From NCBI RefSeq assembly GCF_000244975.1, contig NZ_CM001440.1, forward strand, positions 2,526,325 through 2,590,324: a stretch of DNA of 64,000 bases, written 5' to 3'. Origin of the DNA: Saccharomonospora cyanea NA-134 (GTDB lineage Bacteria > Actinomycetota > Actinomycetes > Mycobacteriales > Pseudonocardiaceae). Position numbers and translations under genes: made by a program. Below are positions 34,078 through 43,078 of the stretch, piece by piece. Within the stretch, counting starts at the first letter, position 1; each line of letters begins with the position of its first letter. The notes below the pieces were generated by a model. That model was not told where the DNA came from. It was given only the letters and a program-made list of their open reading frames with translations, and did not search any database.

Positions 34078-35031
34078 TCAGCCGCCGACTGGGCAGGCCA
34101 GCACCGCCAGGGCGAGCAGCAGCGACGGGCCGATCACAAACGGGACGGCGGTGGCCAGGGCTCCGGCCGCACCACAGGACAGCACTCTGCGGGCGCCCCC
34201 GGGCGCCTGCGCCACATGCTCCAGGCGAGCGAGCCGCACGCGGACCGTATCGCGTCCCATGGCCAGGGCCACGCTGGGCGCGTCGTGCCCGGAGACAGCC
34301 AGCAGCGCGGCACGGACGGCAGCGGGGCCGCACACTCGAGTTGCCGACATGTCCGCGGCCAGCTCCACGAGCTCGCGGATGGCTGCTGGCGCCTGCCGGA
34401 ATAGCGGAATGAACGGCAGCGTGCGCCGCAGGCTGTCCATAACCGCGATCAATAGGTGATGACGCCCTCTCAGGTGAGCACGCTCGTGCGCCAGCACAGC
34501 GGTAACCGCGTCGGCGGGCAGGTGCCGGGTCAGGCCTTCCGTCGCGATGATCACGCCAGGCCGGCCGAGAAGGCTGAACGCCAGCGGCCGATCGTGCGCC
34601 AGCCAGAGCGTGTTCGGCGTGGCCGCATCCGGCCGCCCGGCCAATCGCAGCACCGAGAGCCGTTTGCGGCTTGCCCGCCGTAGCCGCAGCAGTTCGCGCG
34701 ACGTGACGACAGCGCAGCGCACGACGACACTCCCAAGGAGGGCGGCACTGGTGATACCCAGCAGGTCCTCAAACCGTGGTGGGGAGCCGTGCTGCAAGGC
34801 TGCCAGACATCGGTTCAACGCCCACGTGAGGGAATCGGCAGGCCCGTGGCGAGGCGTCAAGAGGAGGACAACGCCCGCCGTCCCGGCTGCCGCGACACCT
34901 ATGATCGACGCAAGCCAGGCGACGAGCAGGGACCGCGGGTCTCGGCGGCGGAGATCGACGCGTCGTAAGCCCTGGGGCACGAGCCATCCGGCCGTGATGG
35001 TTCCCACCAGCAGGGCCAAAGCCAGCGTCAT
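34078..35031 (-). CDS. M56 family (BlaR1-like) membrane metallopeptidase
   Basis: A 317-residue zinc peptidase with four or so helices and the H-E-R-A-H-L motif near residue 183, with a third ligand plausible in E-L-V-E-L-A-A-D. M56 peptidases sense signals and cut a partner BlaI/MecI-type repressor. The beta-lactam sensor domain of BlaR1 is absent. It starts at ATG 35031, overlapping the stop of the truncated BlaI-like ORF (ATGA). Intergenic 33909-34077 shows nothing. Confidence 0.85.
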   Translation of the reverse strand: MTLALALLVGTITAGWLVPQGLRRVDLRRRDPRSLLVAWLASIIGVAAAGTAGVVLLLTPRHGPADSLTWALNRCLAALQHGSPPRFEDLLGITSAALLGSVVVRCAVVTSRELLRLRRASRKRLSVLRLAGRPDAATPNTLWLAHDRPLAFSLLGRPGVIIATEGLTRHLPADAVTAVLAHERAHLRGRHHLLIAVMDSLRRTLPFIPLFRQAPAAIRELVELAADMSATRVCGPAAVRAALLAVSGHDAPSVALAMGRDTVRVRLARLEHVAQAPGGARRVLSCGAAGALATAVPFVIGPSLLLALAVLACPVGG

Positions 35032-35186
35032 TGCCCGTTGGCCTTCCAGGAGAGCGTGTTACGCATGTGCACGGTGTCGTGCTTGGACGCTGTGTGAAAG
35101 AAGCGCAACAGCGTTCCCTCAGGGCTGCCAGAACAGGTCTCTCCGGCTTCGGCGGGCCCGTCTGCGCCCCACAGCACGTTCATCAT
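35028..35186 (-). pseudogene. Truncated BlaI/CopY-like repressor
   Basis: An intact 52-codon ORF (M-M-N-V-L-W-G-A-D-G-P-A...), whose start matches the BlaI-type winged-helix opening V-M-D-V-L-W. Just upstream, in another frame, M-F-R-L-G-G gives the usual residues before it, so one frameshift and a large internal deletion have removed most of the roughly 120-residue repressor. The stop overlaps the M56 start as in blaI-blaR operons. It probably cannot bind DNA normally. Not in any large ORF; found by translating the gap. Confidence 0.5.
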
Positions 35187-35260
35187 CGGGTGTCCCGCCC
35201 GCCGAGCCTGAACATCGCGCCTCCCGCCATCTTGCTAACGAGATCCCCTGTCAAAACGGC

Positions 35261-35276
35261 CTACTATCGATACTAG
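35261..35276. promoter_or_regulatory. BlaI-like operator upstream of truncated repressor/M56 genes
   Basis: CTACTATCGATACTAG is an imperfect palindrome centred on ATCGAT (14 of 16 positions symmetric), with T-A-C-T-A in the left arm. It resembles the site at 29518 and lies about 75 bases upstream of the repressor remnant. The rest of 35277-35435 shows no gene. Confidence 0.45.
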
Positions 35277-35435
35277 TGGTTTGGAAAGTGGCGACCGAGC
35301 TGTGCCGCCAGAACGGCGTGTGGCGGCCTTCTCCCGGCTGAACAACGGTTCGCAGTGGTAGAGACTTTCCACCCGCGGAAAGCCGACCGTGGGGCGGTAC
35401 GGAAAGGTGTGCTTCCCGCACCGCCCATTGGCCGG

Positions 35436-36011
35436 TCAGTGAGGGAGAAATCCCACCATCTCGCGGATTTCAGCCTCTTGCGTCTCGATGATGCGCTGGG
35501 CGAGTGCCTTGGCGTCGGCGTCGCTGCCTTCCTCCAGCTCTGTCTTGGCCATCTCGATCGCGTCCTGATGATGCTGGACCATCATTTGCAGCCACATGAC
35601 GTCGAACTCGGAGCCGGTCGCCTGTTCCAGTTGCCGCATCTCCTCGCCGCTCATCATCCCCGTCATATCGGACTTATCGCGCGCTGCAGACACGCCCCAC
35701 TTCTTCAGTAACCCGGTCATCTGCTGGATCTCGGGATCCTGCGCGCCTGTGGTCCGCTCAGCGAGACTTTTCACATTCGGGTTGGTGGAGCGTTCCAGCG
35801 CCAGGTCTGCCATCTCGCCCGCCTGCTCGTGGTGCGGGATCATCTGCTGGGCGAAAGCAATGTCGCTGTCGTTGTGACTGCTCTGCTGGGCCTCGCCGGC
35901 CGCAGTCGGTGGCGTGTTCTGGTTCGAGTCCCCGGCGGACGTGTCGCCGGTGCCGCAGGCTGTGAGGGCGAGGAGGGCGGCCGCGCTCGCCCCGATGAGG
36001 TATTTCTTCAT
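35436..36011 (-). CDS. DUF305 lipoprotein 3
   Basis: A 191-residue lipoprotein with lipobox L-T-A-C near residue 19. It has M-I-P-H-H-E-Q-A in the first half and M-V-Q-H-H-Q-D-A in the second, with a Met-containing loop (D-M-T-G-M-M) between. It is the third DUF305 paralogue in the window and again lies downstream of a DUF6153 gene, repeating the arrangement at 24611-25699. Probably a surface Cu(I)-binding protein. Confidence 0.9.
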   Translation of the reverse strand: MKKYLIGASAAALLALTACGTGDTSAGDSNQNTPPTAAGEAQQSSHNDSDIAFAQQMIPHHEQAGEMADLALERSTNPNVKSLAERTTGAQDPEIQQMTGLLKKWGVSAARDKSDMTGMMSGEEMRQLEQATGSEFDVMWLQMMVQHHQDAIEMAKTELEEGSDADAKALAQRIIETQEAEIREMVGFLPH

Positions 36012-36085
36012 CGGTGGTCTTGGTTCCTTCTGTCTGCGTTGTCGGAAGACGATTGTCGTGAGCTCAGGGTGACAAGCCGTGACCT

Positions 36086-36493
36086 CTAAATACGCAGAAT
36101 GCAGACGGATGTGAGCAGAGTTCTCCCCGTGAGCACGGATCTCTCGCGAGTCCGCGGGACCTGGGCGCAGCAGAGTAGGGCCGCTGCCAGACTGCGCGCA
36201 TCCCGGAGTGCGGACCTCAGCCGCGAGGAGAGCAGGAGCAGAGGGCCAGCAGTGAACAGCACGGCGAGGCAGAAATGCAGTGCGTCGTGCGCCGGGTCGC
36301 TCGGCGTCGAGTCGGTGGACGACTGGCTGTGCCCTTCCGCTGCGCCGCCGGAGTGGGTGGTGTCGGCCACGTGGGCCTCTCCGGCTGCGGGCAGGTGGGA
36401 TGTCGAGACGACGTGGTGCATGCCGAGCACTGCGAGAGCGAGTACGCACAACAGCAACCACTGCGGCACACTGCTGCGCGTACTCCTCCTCAT
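36086..36493 (-). CDS. DUF6153 family membrane protein 2
   Basis: A 135-residue protein with a first helix (W-L-L-L-C-V-L-A-L-A-V-L-G-M-H-H-V-V), a His/Ser/Asp loop, a second helix (F-C-L-A-V-L-F-T-A-G-P-L-L-L) and the closing V-C-I-L-R-I. It pairs with the DUF305 gene 74 bases downstream. The second DUF6153/DUF305 pair of the window. Confidence 0.75.
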   Translation of the reverse strand: MRRSTRSSVPQWLLLCVLALAVLGMHHVVSTSHLPAAGEAHVADTTHSGGAAEGHSQSSTDSTPSDPAHDALHFCLAVLFTAGPLLLLSSRLRSALRDARSLAAALLCCAQVPRTRERSVLTGRTLLTSVCILRI

Positions 36494-36542
36494 GCCAGCC
36501 AGGATAGCGACGTCTCGATGCTGTTCTGCCGATGTGGCCCGG

Positions 36543-37805
36543 CTACCTCATCGGTTGCACGGCAGGTTCGACGGTCAGCTGGCGGTTGCGGTGAAGTAGG
36601 TGCAGCGCCAGCACGCAGCCCGCCCCGATGAGTGTCAGCCCGGCCCAGATCAGCTGTGGCCATCCGGCTTGGTGGGCCAGGCCGAACACGGTGCCGGTGA
36701 ACAGGTTGCCCAGCAGGATGCCCACACCGATGACGGTGTTGTAGAAGCCGTAGTGGGTGGCGACGAGGTGGTTGCGGGACAGGCGCACGACCGTGTCCAT
36801 CTCGAACGGGAACACCGCGATCGTGCCGAGCGCGAGCAGGGCCGCCGACAGCAATACGGCCACTCCGGCCAATACGGGCCCAACGGTGGCGGCGCCGGGG
36901 ACGAGCAGGAGCGGGACGAACGCCACGGACAGCAGCATCATCCCGACGACGATGCTGCGGCCGGGCCCCCACCGCTTGCTGAACCACGCGGTCACCCTGA
37001 GCTGACCGGCAATCGCGACCGCGCCGGATACCACGAACAGCGACGTGACCAGGGCGGTGCTGCCTGCCTCGGATTCCACGATCGTCCGTGCCTGCAGCGG
37101 CAGCGCCAGATAGACCTGGAACGACAGTACGTACGAGCCGATCATCGCCAGGGAGAACAGAACGAACTGGCGGTTGGCGACGACCGTTCGCCATTCGGCG
37201 AGGACAGAACGGCGGTCTGGGCCGCGGTCGGCCGGGTGCTGTGGCAGCGCGCGTGCCTGCAGCACTGTCAGCGCGCCGAACACCGCGGCCGCCACGAGGC
37301 ACGTGAGCCGGAAGTCCAGCGCGGTCAGGGACAGGCCGACGAGCGGGCCCAGCAGGATGCCGCCCTGGTAGAAGGCGTTGAACAGGGCGAAGGCCTCCAC
37401 CCGGCGGTCTCCGGCGTCGGCGGCGAGGTAGGCGCGCACCGCGGGATTGAACAGGGCACCCGCGAAGCCGGTGGCCGCGGAGGCGATCACCAGGGCGGGC
37501 AGCGAGCTGACGATAGCCAGGAGCGCGAAACCGCCGGTGCGCAGCACGCACCCGGCGATGATCAGGGGCTTGTAGCCGAACCGGTCGGCGAGTGTTCCTC
37601 CGAGAAGGAACATGCCCTGCTGGGAGAAATTACGCACGCCGAGCACCAGGCCGACCGCCCACGCGGCCAGGCCGAGCGGTCCGGCGAGGTAGCCGGCCAG
37701 ATAGGGCATCAGCATGTAGAAGCCGACGTTGATGCCGAACTGGTTGACCATCAACAGCTTGCTCGGCCGGTCGAACGTGCGGAACTGGCTCACGAGCTGG
37801 CTCAT
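36543..37805 (-). CDS. MFS transporter (exporter coupled to PLP enzyme)
   Basis: A 420-residue, 12-helix major facilitator protein starting M-S-Q-L-V-S-Q-F-R. The region [14 protein letters not shown] holds the MFS A motif after helix 2. Its start overlaps the stop of the upstream PLP-enzyme gene (ATGA), so it likely exports that enzyme's product or related metabolite. The substrate is unknown. Confidence 0.88.
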   Translation of the reverse strand: MSQLVSQFRTFDRPSKLLMVNQFGINVGFYMLMPYLAGYLAGPLGLAAWAVGLVLGVRNFSQQGMFLLGGTLADRFGYKPLIIAGCVLRTGGFALLAIVSSLPALVIASAATGFAGALFNPAVRAYLAADAGDRRVEAFALFNAFYQGGILLGPLVGLSLTALDFRLTCLVAAAVFGALTVLQARALPQHPADRGPDRRSVLAEWRTVVANRQFVLFSLAMIGSYVLSFQVYLALPLQARTIVESEAGSTALVTSLFVVSGAVAIAGQLRVTAWFSKRWGPGRSIVVGMMLLSVAFVPLLLVPGAATVGPVLAGVAVLLSAALLALGTIAVFPFEMDTVVRLSRNHLVATHYGFYNTVIGVGILLGNLFTGTVFGLAHQAGWPQLIWAGLTLIGAGCVLALHLLHRNRQLTVEPAVQPMR

Positions 37806-38926
37806 ACGAGGGCCTCCTGCGCTGTCACGGGGTCGACGACGTGAGCGCACCGCGTCCAGTGCCGCACCACCTGTTCTGACGGGGTGCTGATCGTGTCGGG
37901 TTCGGAGGCCGGTGCCGGGCCGAGCAACTCGTGCTTGGCGCAGTAGTCGTCGTTGTAGATGGTGTCGAAGTAGCGGTGTGGGGCGTCGGGGAAGATCGCT
38001 GCGATCCGGGTGTCGGGGTCGTTGGTGCGGGCGGCCCAGCCGGCGACGAGCGCGACCGCTCCCACGCTCCAGCCACCGCTCGCGTAGTGGGTGGAGGCCA
38101 ACCTCCGGCACGCCCACACGGCTTCTCTGGGGGCAACCCAGTGGACCTCGTCGAACGCGGGGTAGTCGACGTTGCGGGGGTAGATGCTGGAGCCGAGCCC
38201 GCGCATCAGCCGTGGGGCGGCCGGCTGACCGAAGATCGTGGAGCCCACGGTGTCGACGCCGACGAGCCGCAGGTGCGGGCAGAACTCCCGCAGCACCCGG
38301 GCGACCCCGGCCGAGTGCCCGCCAGTACCGACCGAGCAGACCAGGACGTCGATGCGGCCGAGCTGGCCGATGAGCTCCGTGGCGAGCGAGGCGTAGGCCT
38401 CGACATTGTCCGGATTCTGGTACTGGTCCGGGCACCACGAACCAGGTTCGGTCTGGAGCAGTTGCCGGACACGCTCACGCCGCGCCTCCTGCCAGCCACC
38501 GGTCGGGTGAGGCTGCGTGACGAGATCCACCCGGGCGTTGTGTGCGGCGAGCATGCGGCGCACGATCGGTTCCATGCCGGGATCGGTGACCAGCGTGACG
38601 GGGTGCCCGTGGACAATCCCGGCGAGGGCCAGGCCAAGGCCAAGAGTGCCGCTGGTCGATTCGACGATCATCGCACCGGGCGCGAGCTCGCCCCGTTCCC
38701 TGGCCCTTTTCACCATGTGCAAGGCGGGGCGGTCCTTCATACCGCCGGGGTTGGCGCCTTCCAACTTGGCCCAGAAACCGCGGCGGGAGCCGGTGAACGG
38801 TTCCCCGATCCACAGCACGGGCGTGTTACCGACGGCGTGCCCTGGTGAATGGCAGCGTGCGGCCGGGCTGAGGAGCTGGGCCGGTGACGAGGTCATCGGC
38901 GGTGTGCTGAGAAGCGTGTGGTTCAT
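37802..38926 (-). CDS. Cysteine-synthase-like PLP enzyme (fold type II)
   Basis: A 374-residue enzyme of the tryptophan-synthase-beta superfamily. G-N-T-P-V-L precedes the PLP lysine in [12 protein letters not shown] (Lys about 64), and [12 protein letters not shown] forms the phosphate/substrate loop. The later [11 protein letters not shown] binds the PLP phosphate. Related enzymes make cysteine, 2,3-diaminopropionate or similar beta-substituted alanines. The ATG 38926 (M-N-H-T-L-L) is preferred to a longer start. Coupled to the MFS gene. Confidence 0.85.
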   Translation of the reverse strand: MNHTLLSTPPMTSSPAQLLSPAARCHSPGHAVGNTPVLWIGEPFTGSRRGFWAKLEGANPGGMKDRPALHMVKRARERGELAPGAMIVESTSGTLGLGLALAGIVHGHPVTLVTDPGMEPIVRRMLAAHNARVDLVTQPHPTGGWQEARRERVRQLLQTEPGSWCPDQYQNPDNVEAYASLATELIGQLGRIDVLVCSVGTGGHSAGVARVLREFCPHLRLVGVDTVGSTIFGQPAAPRLMRGLGSSIYPRNVDYPAFDEVHWVAPREAVWACRRLASTHYASGGWSVGAVALVAGWAARTNDPDTRIAAIFPDAPHRYFDTIYNDDYCAKHELLGPAPASEPDTISTPSEQVVRHWTRCAHVVDPVTAQEALV

Positions 38927-39024
38927 CCCTGTGTCGATCCTTCTCGAAAATGCGGCAAGAAACAGCGGTCTGAGGAGTGCAGCCGGTGGCCGTGCCGAGA
39001 TCGTTCTCGGCACGGCCGGCGCGC

Positions 39025-39462
39025 TCAGGACCGTGCGATGCAGAGATCGAGAAGCAGGGTGCGTCCGGTTCGTCGGTGTGTGCGGTGGCCTACAGACGGC
39101 GAGCCCCGGGGGATGCAGGGACCGGACTGGGTGACGACCGACACCACGATCGCCAGAGCCCCGAGCGCGGCCAAGCCGTCGAGCGTGCCCTCGGAGCGGG
39201 GCAGCGCATGGCCGGTCTCGGTGAGGACGTGTTGCTGGTCGGGATGACCGGGGTGGCAGTCGGTGTTCGCGGAGTGTCCGAGGTGCGCCGAATGCTGCGC
39301 GACAACGGCCGCGCGCCCCGTGTTATGCCCGTGGTGGCTCTCGGTGGGGGAATGGGGCTCGCACAGCAGTACCAGGTGCAGGGCGACGAATGGCACGAGC
39401 ACCGCGAAGGCGGCAGCGACCACCAATACGTGGAAACGGTGCGCGACCAGTCGAAAGCTCAC
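39025..39462 (-). CDS. His-rich small membrane protein (DUF6153-like layout)
   Basis: A 145-residue protein. Helix one ([21 protein letters not shown]) is followed by a loop with several His (S-H-H-G-H-N, H-S-A-H-L-G-H, C-H-P-G-H), then helix two and a closing L-L-D-L-C-I-A-R-S. The layout mirrors DUF6153, but similarity is weak. Metal binding is inferred from His content only. Upstream of the IS5-family element. Confidence 0.5.
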   Translation of the reverse strand: MSFRLVAHRFHVLVVAAAFAVLVPFVALHLVLLCEPHSPTESHHGHNTGRAAVVAQHSAHLGHSANTDCHPGHPDQQHVLTETGHALPRSEGTLDGLAALGALAIVVSVVTQSGPCIPRGSPSVGHRTHRRTGRTLLLDLCIARS

Positions 39463-39511
39463 AGTGACGAAAACTAACAGCCGCGAGGTGTTGTTGGGGT
39501 AAACGGCCTAA

Positions 39512-40377
39512 GGGTTGTCCCGTAAATGGTCGCTGACGTGCTGGGTGCCTGCTGGTTTCTGTGTCATCCGGTGAGGGTGAGGTTGTGGAGGCGGGCGATG
39601 CCGAGCATGGCGTGGTGAACGCCGTCGCCTTTGAGTCGGCAGTCGCGCAGGATCTTCCAGCCCTTCATCCGGGCGAAGACGTGCTCGACGCGGGCACGGA
39701 CTTTGCGGTGAGAGGCATTGTGTTCCTTCTTCCATGCCGGAAGTTCGGCCTGGCCCTTCTCGCGGCGGTGCGGGATGACCAGGCCGGTGCCCCGGTAGCC
39801 GCCATCGGCGATGACCGTGGTCTTACCGACGGAGTCTTTCGCGCCGGAGGACTCCCACGCCTTGCAGTCGTTGCGGTTGCCGGCGACGGGTCGGCCGACC
39901 GCGATGACGAGTCGGGTGTCGGCGTCGATGACGACCTGGTGGTTGGTGGAGTATCGGTAGTTCTTGGACTGCTCGGCGATGGTGTGGTCTCGGGTGGGGA
40001 CCAGGGTACCGTCCACGATCAGCACGGTGTCGGTACGGAACCGCTTGCGCTGCTGGAGCGCAAGCGCGGGCCCGAGGTGGTCGATGATGCGGTCGGCGGC
40101 CGACTTGGACACCCCGAACAGCGGGGCCAGTTGACGCAAGGTCAGGTTCGTCCGCCAGTAGGTGGCAACCAGCAGCACGCGGTCCTCCAGTGGCAGGCTC
40201 CAGGGCCGCCCCTTGCGCACCGGGTCCGCACCCTCACGCCGCAGAGCGGTGATCAGCTTGCCGAACTGGCGCGGGCTCAGCCCGGTGAACGGGGCTATCC
40301 AGGAGGGCTCAGACGCTGTGATCACACCAGACACGGCAAGATCATCTCACCCGCCACCAGCAGTTACGGGACAGCCC
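39512..40377 (-). mobile_element. Complete IS5-family insertion sequence with TAA target duplication
   Basis: An 866-base element whose ends are near-perfect inverted repeats, GGGTTGTCCCGTAA and GGGCTGTCCCGTAA (right end as complement). TAA flanks it at 39509-39511 and 40378-40380. It encodes one transposase and is intact, so insertion is fairly recent. It cuts the helicase remnant on its right. Confidence 0.9.
39564..40334 (-). CDS. IS5-family transposase
   Basis: A 256-residue DDE transposase. An N-terminal helix-turn-helix (L-A-P-L-F-G-V-S-K-S-A-A-D-R-I) is followed by the DDE_Tnp_4 core: V-L-I-V-D-G-T-L-V-P-T, V-I-A-D-G-G-Y-R-G-T and R-A-R-V-E-H-V-F-A-R-M. The whole frame is intact. It is the only gene of the element. 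Confidence 0.92.
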   Translation of the reverse strand: MSGVITASEPSWIAPFTGLSPRQFGKLITALRREGADPVRKGRPWSLPLEDRVLLVATYWRTNLTLRQLAPLFGVSKSAADRIIDHLGPALALQQRKRFRTDTVLIVDGTLVPTRDHTIAEQSKNYRYSTNHQVVIDADTRLVIAVGRPVAGNRNDCKAWESSGAKDSVGKTTVIADGGYRGTGLVIPHRREKGQAELPAWKKEHNASHRKVRARVEHVFARMKGWKILRDCRLKGDGVHHAMLGIARLHNLTLTG

Positions 40378-40380
40378 TAA

Positions 40381-41505
40381 GGCGGCCGAGATCGGTGACC
40401 GATTCGCCGACTGGATCTGGGAAGACACCAGCCGCGCGGCGAGCGTGATGCGCCGCTACAACGAGCTATTCAACGCCGAGATTCCCGCGGACTTCTCCAG
40501 CGTGGAGCTGTCCCTGCCGGGCCTGTCTCAGACGGCCCCCCCGTTGCGTCCACACCAGAAGGAAGCGGTGGCCCGCATCATCTACCAGCCCGCCACCGGC
40601 CTGGTGCACGACGTCGGCGCCGGCAAGACCCTTGAAATCATCGTCGGGATGATGGAGCGCCGCCGCCGCGGGCTGGTCACCAAGCCGACGGTCGTCGTCC
40701 CCAATGACTCGATCGCCGAGCAGTTCGAACGGCAGTGGTTACAGGCCTACCCCAACGCCCGACTCCTCACCGCAGGCAGTGCCGAGTTGGCCGACGACAA
40801 GAAGAAGGGCCGCAACGGGCGCGCCGAGTTCGTCGCCCGTGTGGCCACCGGCGACTGGGACGCCGTGATCATCACCAAGGAAGCGTTCCAACGTATCCCG
40901 CTGCCCGAGGACGCCCAGGAAGACTTCCTGCGCGCCGAGCTCGACGCGCTCGAGGTCGAGAAGAGAAGCCACATCGACTCCCTCGGCCCATCGATGACCA
41001 AACGCCTGGAAAACGCGATGGAGTCAGCAGAGCAACGCCTCCAGAGTCGGCTGGCCGAGATCGAGCGGGACGTGCAGGGCATGACCCTGGCTGATGCCGG
41101 TGTGGACTACCTGGTGGTCGACGAGGCACAGAACTACAAGAACGGGATGGTCAACAGCGCCATCCCCGATCTCGCGATCGAGGGCGCACATCGCAGTATT
41201 GACCTGGACATGAAGCTGGCGTGGCTGCAGAAGCAGCACGGCAGTGCCCGGGTCGTCCTCGCCACCGCCACACCGTGGACCGGCAAGTTCTCCGAGGTCT
41301 ACCTGTGGCTGCGGCGCCTGGGACACGACCTGCCCCGCTTCGATGCATGGGCCCGCACCTTCGTCACCAGCGCCTCCTACATGGAGATGACCCCCGGGGG
41401 CACGCTCAGACCGAAGACACGCACGCGCGGCACCATCAACGAGCCCGAACTGTGGCGGCAGATCCGGCTGACCAGCGACGTGAAGATGCAAGCCGATCTG
41501 CGGCT
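40381..41505 (+). pseudogene. SNF2-type helicase fragment (both ends lost)
   Basis: An open frame of about 375 residues from the IS5 right end (A-A-E-I-G-D-R-F-A-D-W-I-W-E-D-T) to about 41505. Motif I is V-G-A-G-K-T after L-R-P-H-Q-K-E-A-V, motif II V-V-D-E-A-Q-N-Y-K-N and motif III L-A-T-A-T-P-W-T. It matches the middle of very large plasmid/phage-type methylase-helicase proteins. The N-terminus is removed by the IS and the C-terminus replaced by IS30 sequence. Confidence 0.8.
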
Positions 41506-41800
41506 GGGTGGGTTTTCGGGCGATCTTCGGCCGACGCATGGGACGGGCTGTCCGCAGCCGCTGGGTGAGGCTGCGGTCGATCGTCTGGCGGCGGCGCGGG
41601 TCGTAGAGCGAGAGGTAGATCGCCTCGTGCGAGAGACCTGCATGGAGGCGTCGCCGGGAAGTTGGCGTCGCAGCCAGCCCGCGATCTGCTCGGGCGACCA
41701 GCACAGGGCCAGCTTGGCCTCCACCAGTGCGCGCAGGGCGGGCCGTTGGGCGAGCTTGGCCGGCTTGGGGGACCGCCGGGATACGAGCGAAAGGTGCAAT
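41500..41800 (-). pseudogene. IS30-family transposase fragment, frameshifted
   Basis: Minus-strand frames join A-L-V-E-A-K-L-A-L-C-W-S-P-E-Q-I-A-G-W-L-R-R, then (after a frameshift near 41640) V-S-H-E-A-I-Y-L-S-L-Y-D-P-R and T-A-R-P-M-R-R-P-K. This is the central IS30 transposase region; neither end of the element is present. Confidence 0.75.
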
Positions 41801-41811
41801 GAGTCCGTAAC

Positions 41812-41948
41812 ACTGCTGGCCAGGCGTCGTTGTCGGCGAGGGCGCGGTAGAGCGAGGCGACTGAGGGGTGCTGGCCAGCGTTCTTGCCGGTCTTGGTGAT
41901 CAGCTTCTTCACGATGTCGGGCATCGCCTGTTCCCGAACCCTTGACAT
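41812..41948 (-). pseudogene. Serine resolvase C-terminal fragment
   Basis: About 45 residues, P-D-I-V-K-K-L-I-T-K-T-G-K-N-A-G-Q-H-P-S-V-A-S-L-Y-R-A-L-A, match the DNA-binding tail of the resolvase at 60219 (L-I-I-P-I-G-K-R-K-G-Q-N-P-S-V-A-S-I-Y). The catalytic domain is missing. Confidence 0.7.
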
Positions 41949-41982
41949 CCCTGCTTGGTCGGGCTCGTCGATGCGCGCATGC

Positions 41983-42095
41983 GGCCGGTGGCAGTTCACC
42001 GGCCGGCGCCCTGGTCAACCACGGACCTTCAGAACGCTGAGCGACCACCTCCGCGCGCTCGGCATCCCGCTACGCCTGTCCGCGTCGGCCCACAG
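41983..42095 (+). pseudogene. Tyrosine recombinase fragment
   Basis: One frame reads W-Q-F-T-G-R-R-P-G-Q-P-R-T-F, then L-S-D-H-L-R-A-L-G-I-P-L-R-L-S, a conserved stretch of actinobacterial plasmid integrases. It is the same type as the remnant at 14462. Only about 37 residues survive. Confidence 0.55.
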
Positions 42096-42159
42096 AACGA
42101 CGGAACAAACACGCTGGTGGCCCCTGGAACTGCTACGCGGCGCTCCGAGCGCACCGTCA

Positions 42160-42681
42160 CTAAATACCCGCAGATCCGAGGGTGAGCTGTGCTCGGTGAA
42201 AGGCGAAATGCTTCGCTGGATAGCGGTAGACGTCGGCAAGGGTCATGTGGTCGCGGAAAAACGGGTCCCACCGAGTCGGAAAGTGCATCCCGCGCGCTAG
42301 CTCCGCGTCACTCGCCCGGTCGAGGCTGCGGTGTAACGCGGCGATGATGTGGTCGAACCATGCGTCCATGAGACGCGGGGTGAGCAGACCGCCACCGCAA
42401 GACCCCCAGTAGTTGAGGATGTGGAACAGCCCGGTGGCCGAGTTCAGCGACCAGGCGAATATGCGGCTGATCGGGTCGGGCAGGCGCCCGAAGGCGCGCA
42501 CGAGCACGAGGAGAGCACGCACCACCTGATAACCGAACAGTAGATGGAACAACAGCTGCTGGTTGGTCCACCGGGTGCCACGTGACGGTCGGCGCAGGTC
42601 CTCAACTGTCGCGGCCGTGACCAGCTCGTGGAAGGCGGCGCGATCTTGCTCCCACTGCTCGTGCACGACCTGGCGCTGCAT
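42160..42681 (-). CDS. DinB superfamily protein
   Basis: A 173-residue four-helix-bundle protein. Three metal-ligand His candidates appear in L-L-F-H-L-L-F-G, W-F-D-H-I-I-A and the late F-A-F-H-R-A-Q-L. Actinobacterial members can be mycothiol-dependent transferases or maleylpyruvate-isomerase-like; the exact role is not clear. The only intact gene between the scrap zone and the arsenic island. In 42690-43078 no gene is recognised. Confidence 0.75.
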   Translation of the reverse strand: MQRQVVHEQWEQDRAAFHELVTAATVEDLRRPSRGTRWTNQQLLFHLLFGYQVVRALLVLVRAFGRLPDPISRIFAWSLNSATGLFHILNYWGSCGGGLLTPRLMDAWFDHIIAALHRSLDRASDAELARGMHFPTRWDPFFRDHMTLADVYRYPAKHFAFHRAQLTLGSAGI

Positions 42682-43078
42682 GACCTGTCCTCCCGGTCCC
42701 GCCTATAGGTTGGCACGACCGAACTGAGGCTCGCCTCAGCGCCCGGGCGTGCGTGCGTCGCACGTAGGTCGCGGCGATTAACACGGCGACCACTTCGTCA
42801 CGGCCGAGGCGCTGGCCGCCGAATCCGGAGATGCCTGGGAGCGGTAGGCGGCACCGGTATCGCGGCAGGAAACGGCTGGAGCAGACATGATCTTGGTGTC
42901 GATGCCGTTACTTGGTGGAGCTTGTGTATGTCGGCGTTTTCGCCGCCCGTGTCGCCGATGGCGGCTTTCCGCACCACACGTGAGCTGCTGGCTGGCCTGC
43001 GGGGTGTGGGTGTTCGAGCCGAAGCTGGATGGGTGGCTTGGCGGGGCTTGTCGAGGTTTGTGTTGCTTCGGGTGGGTT

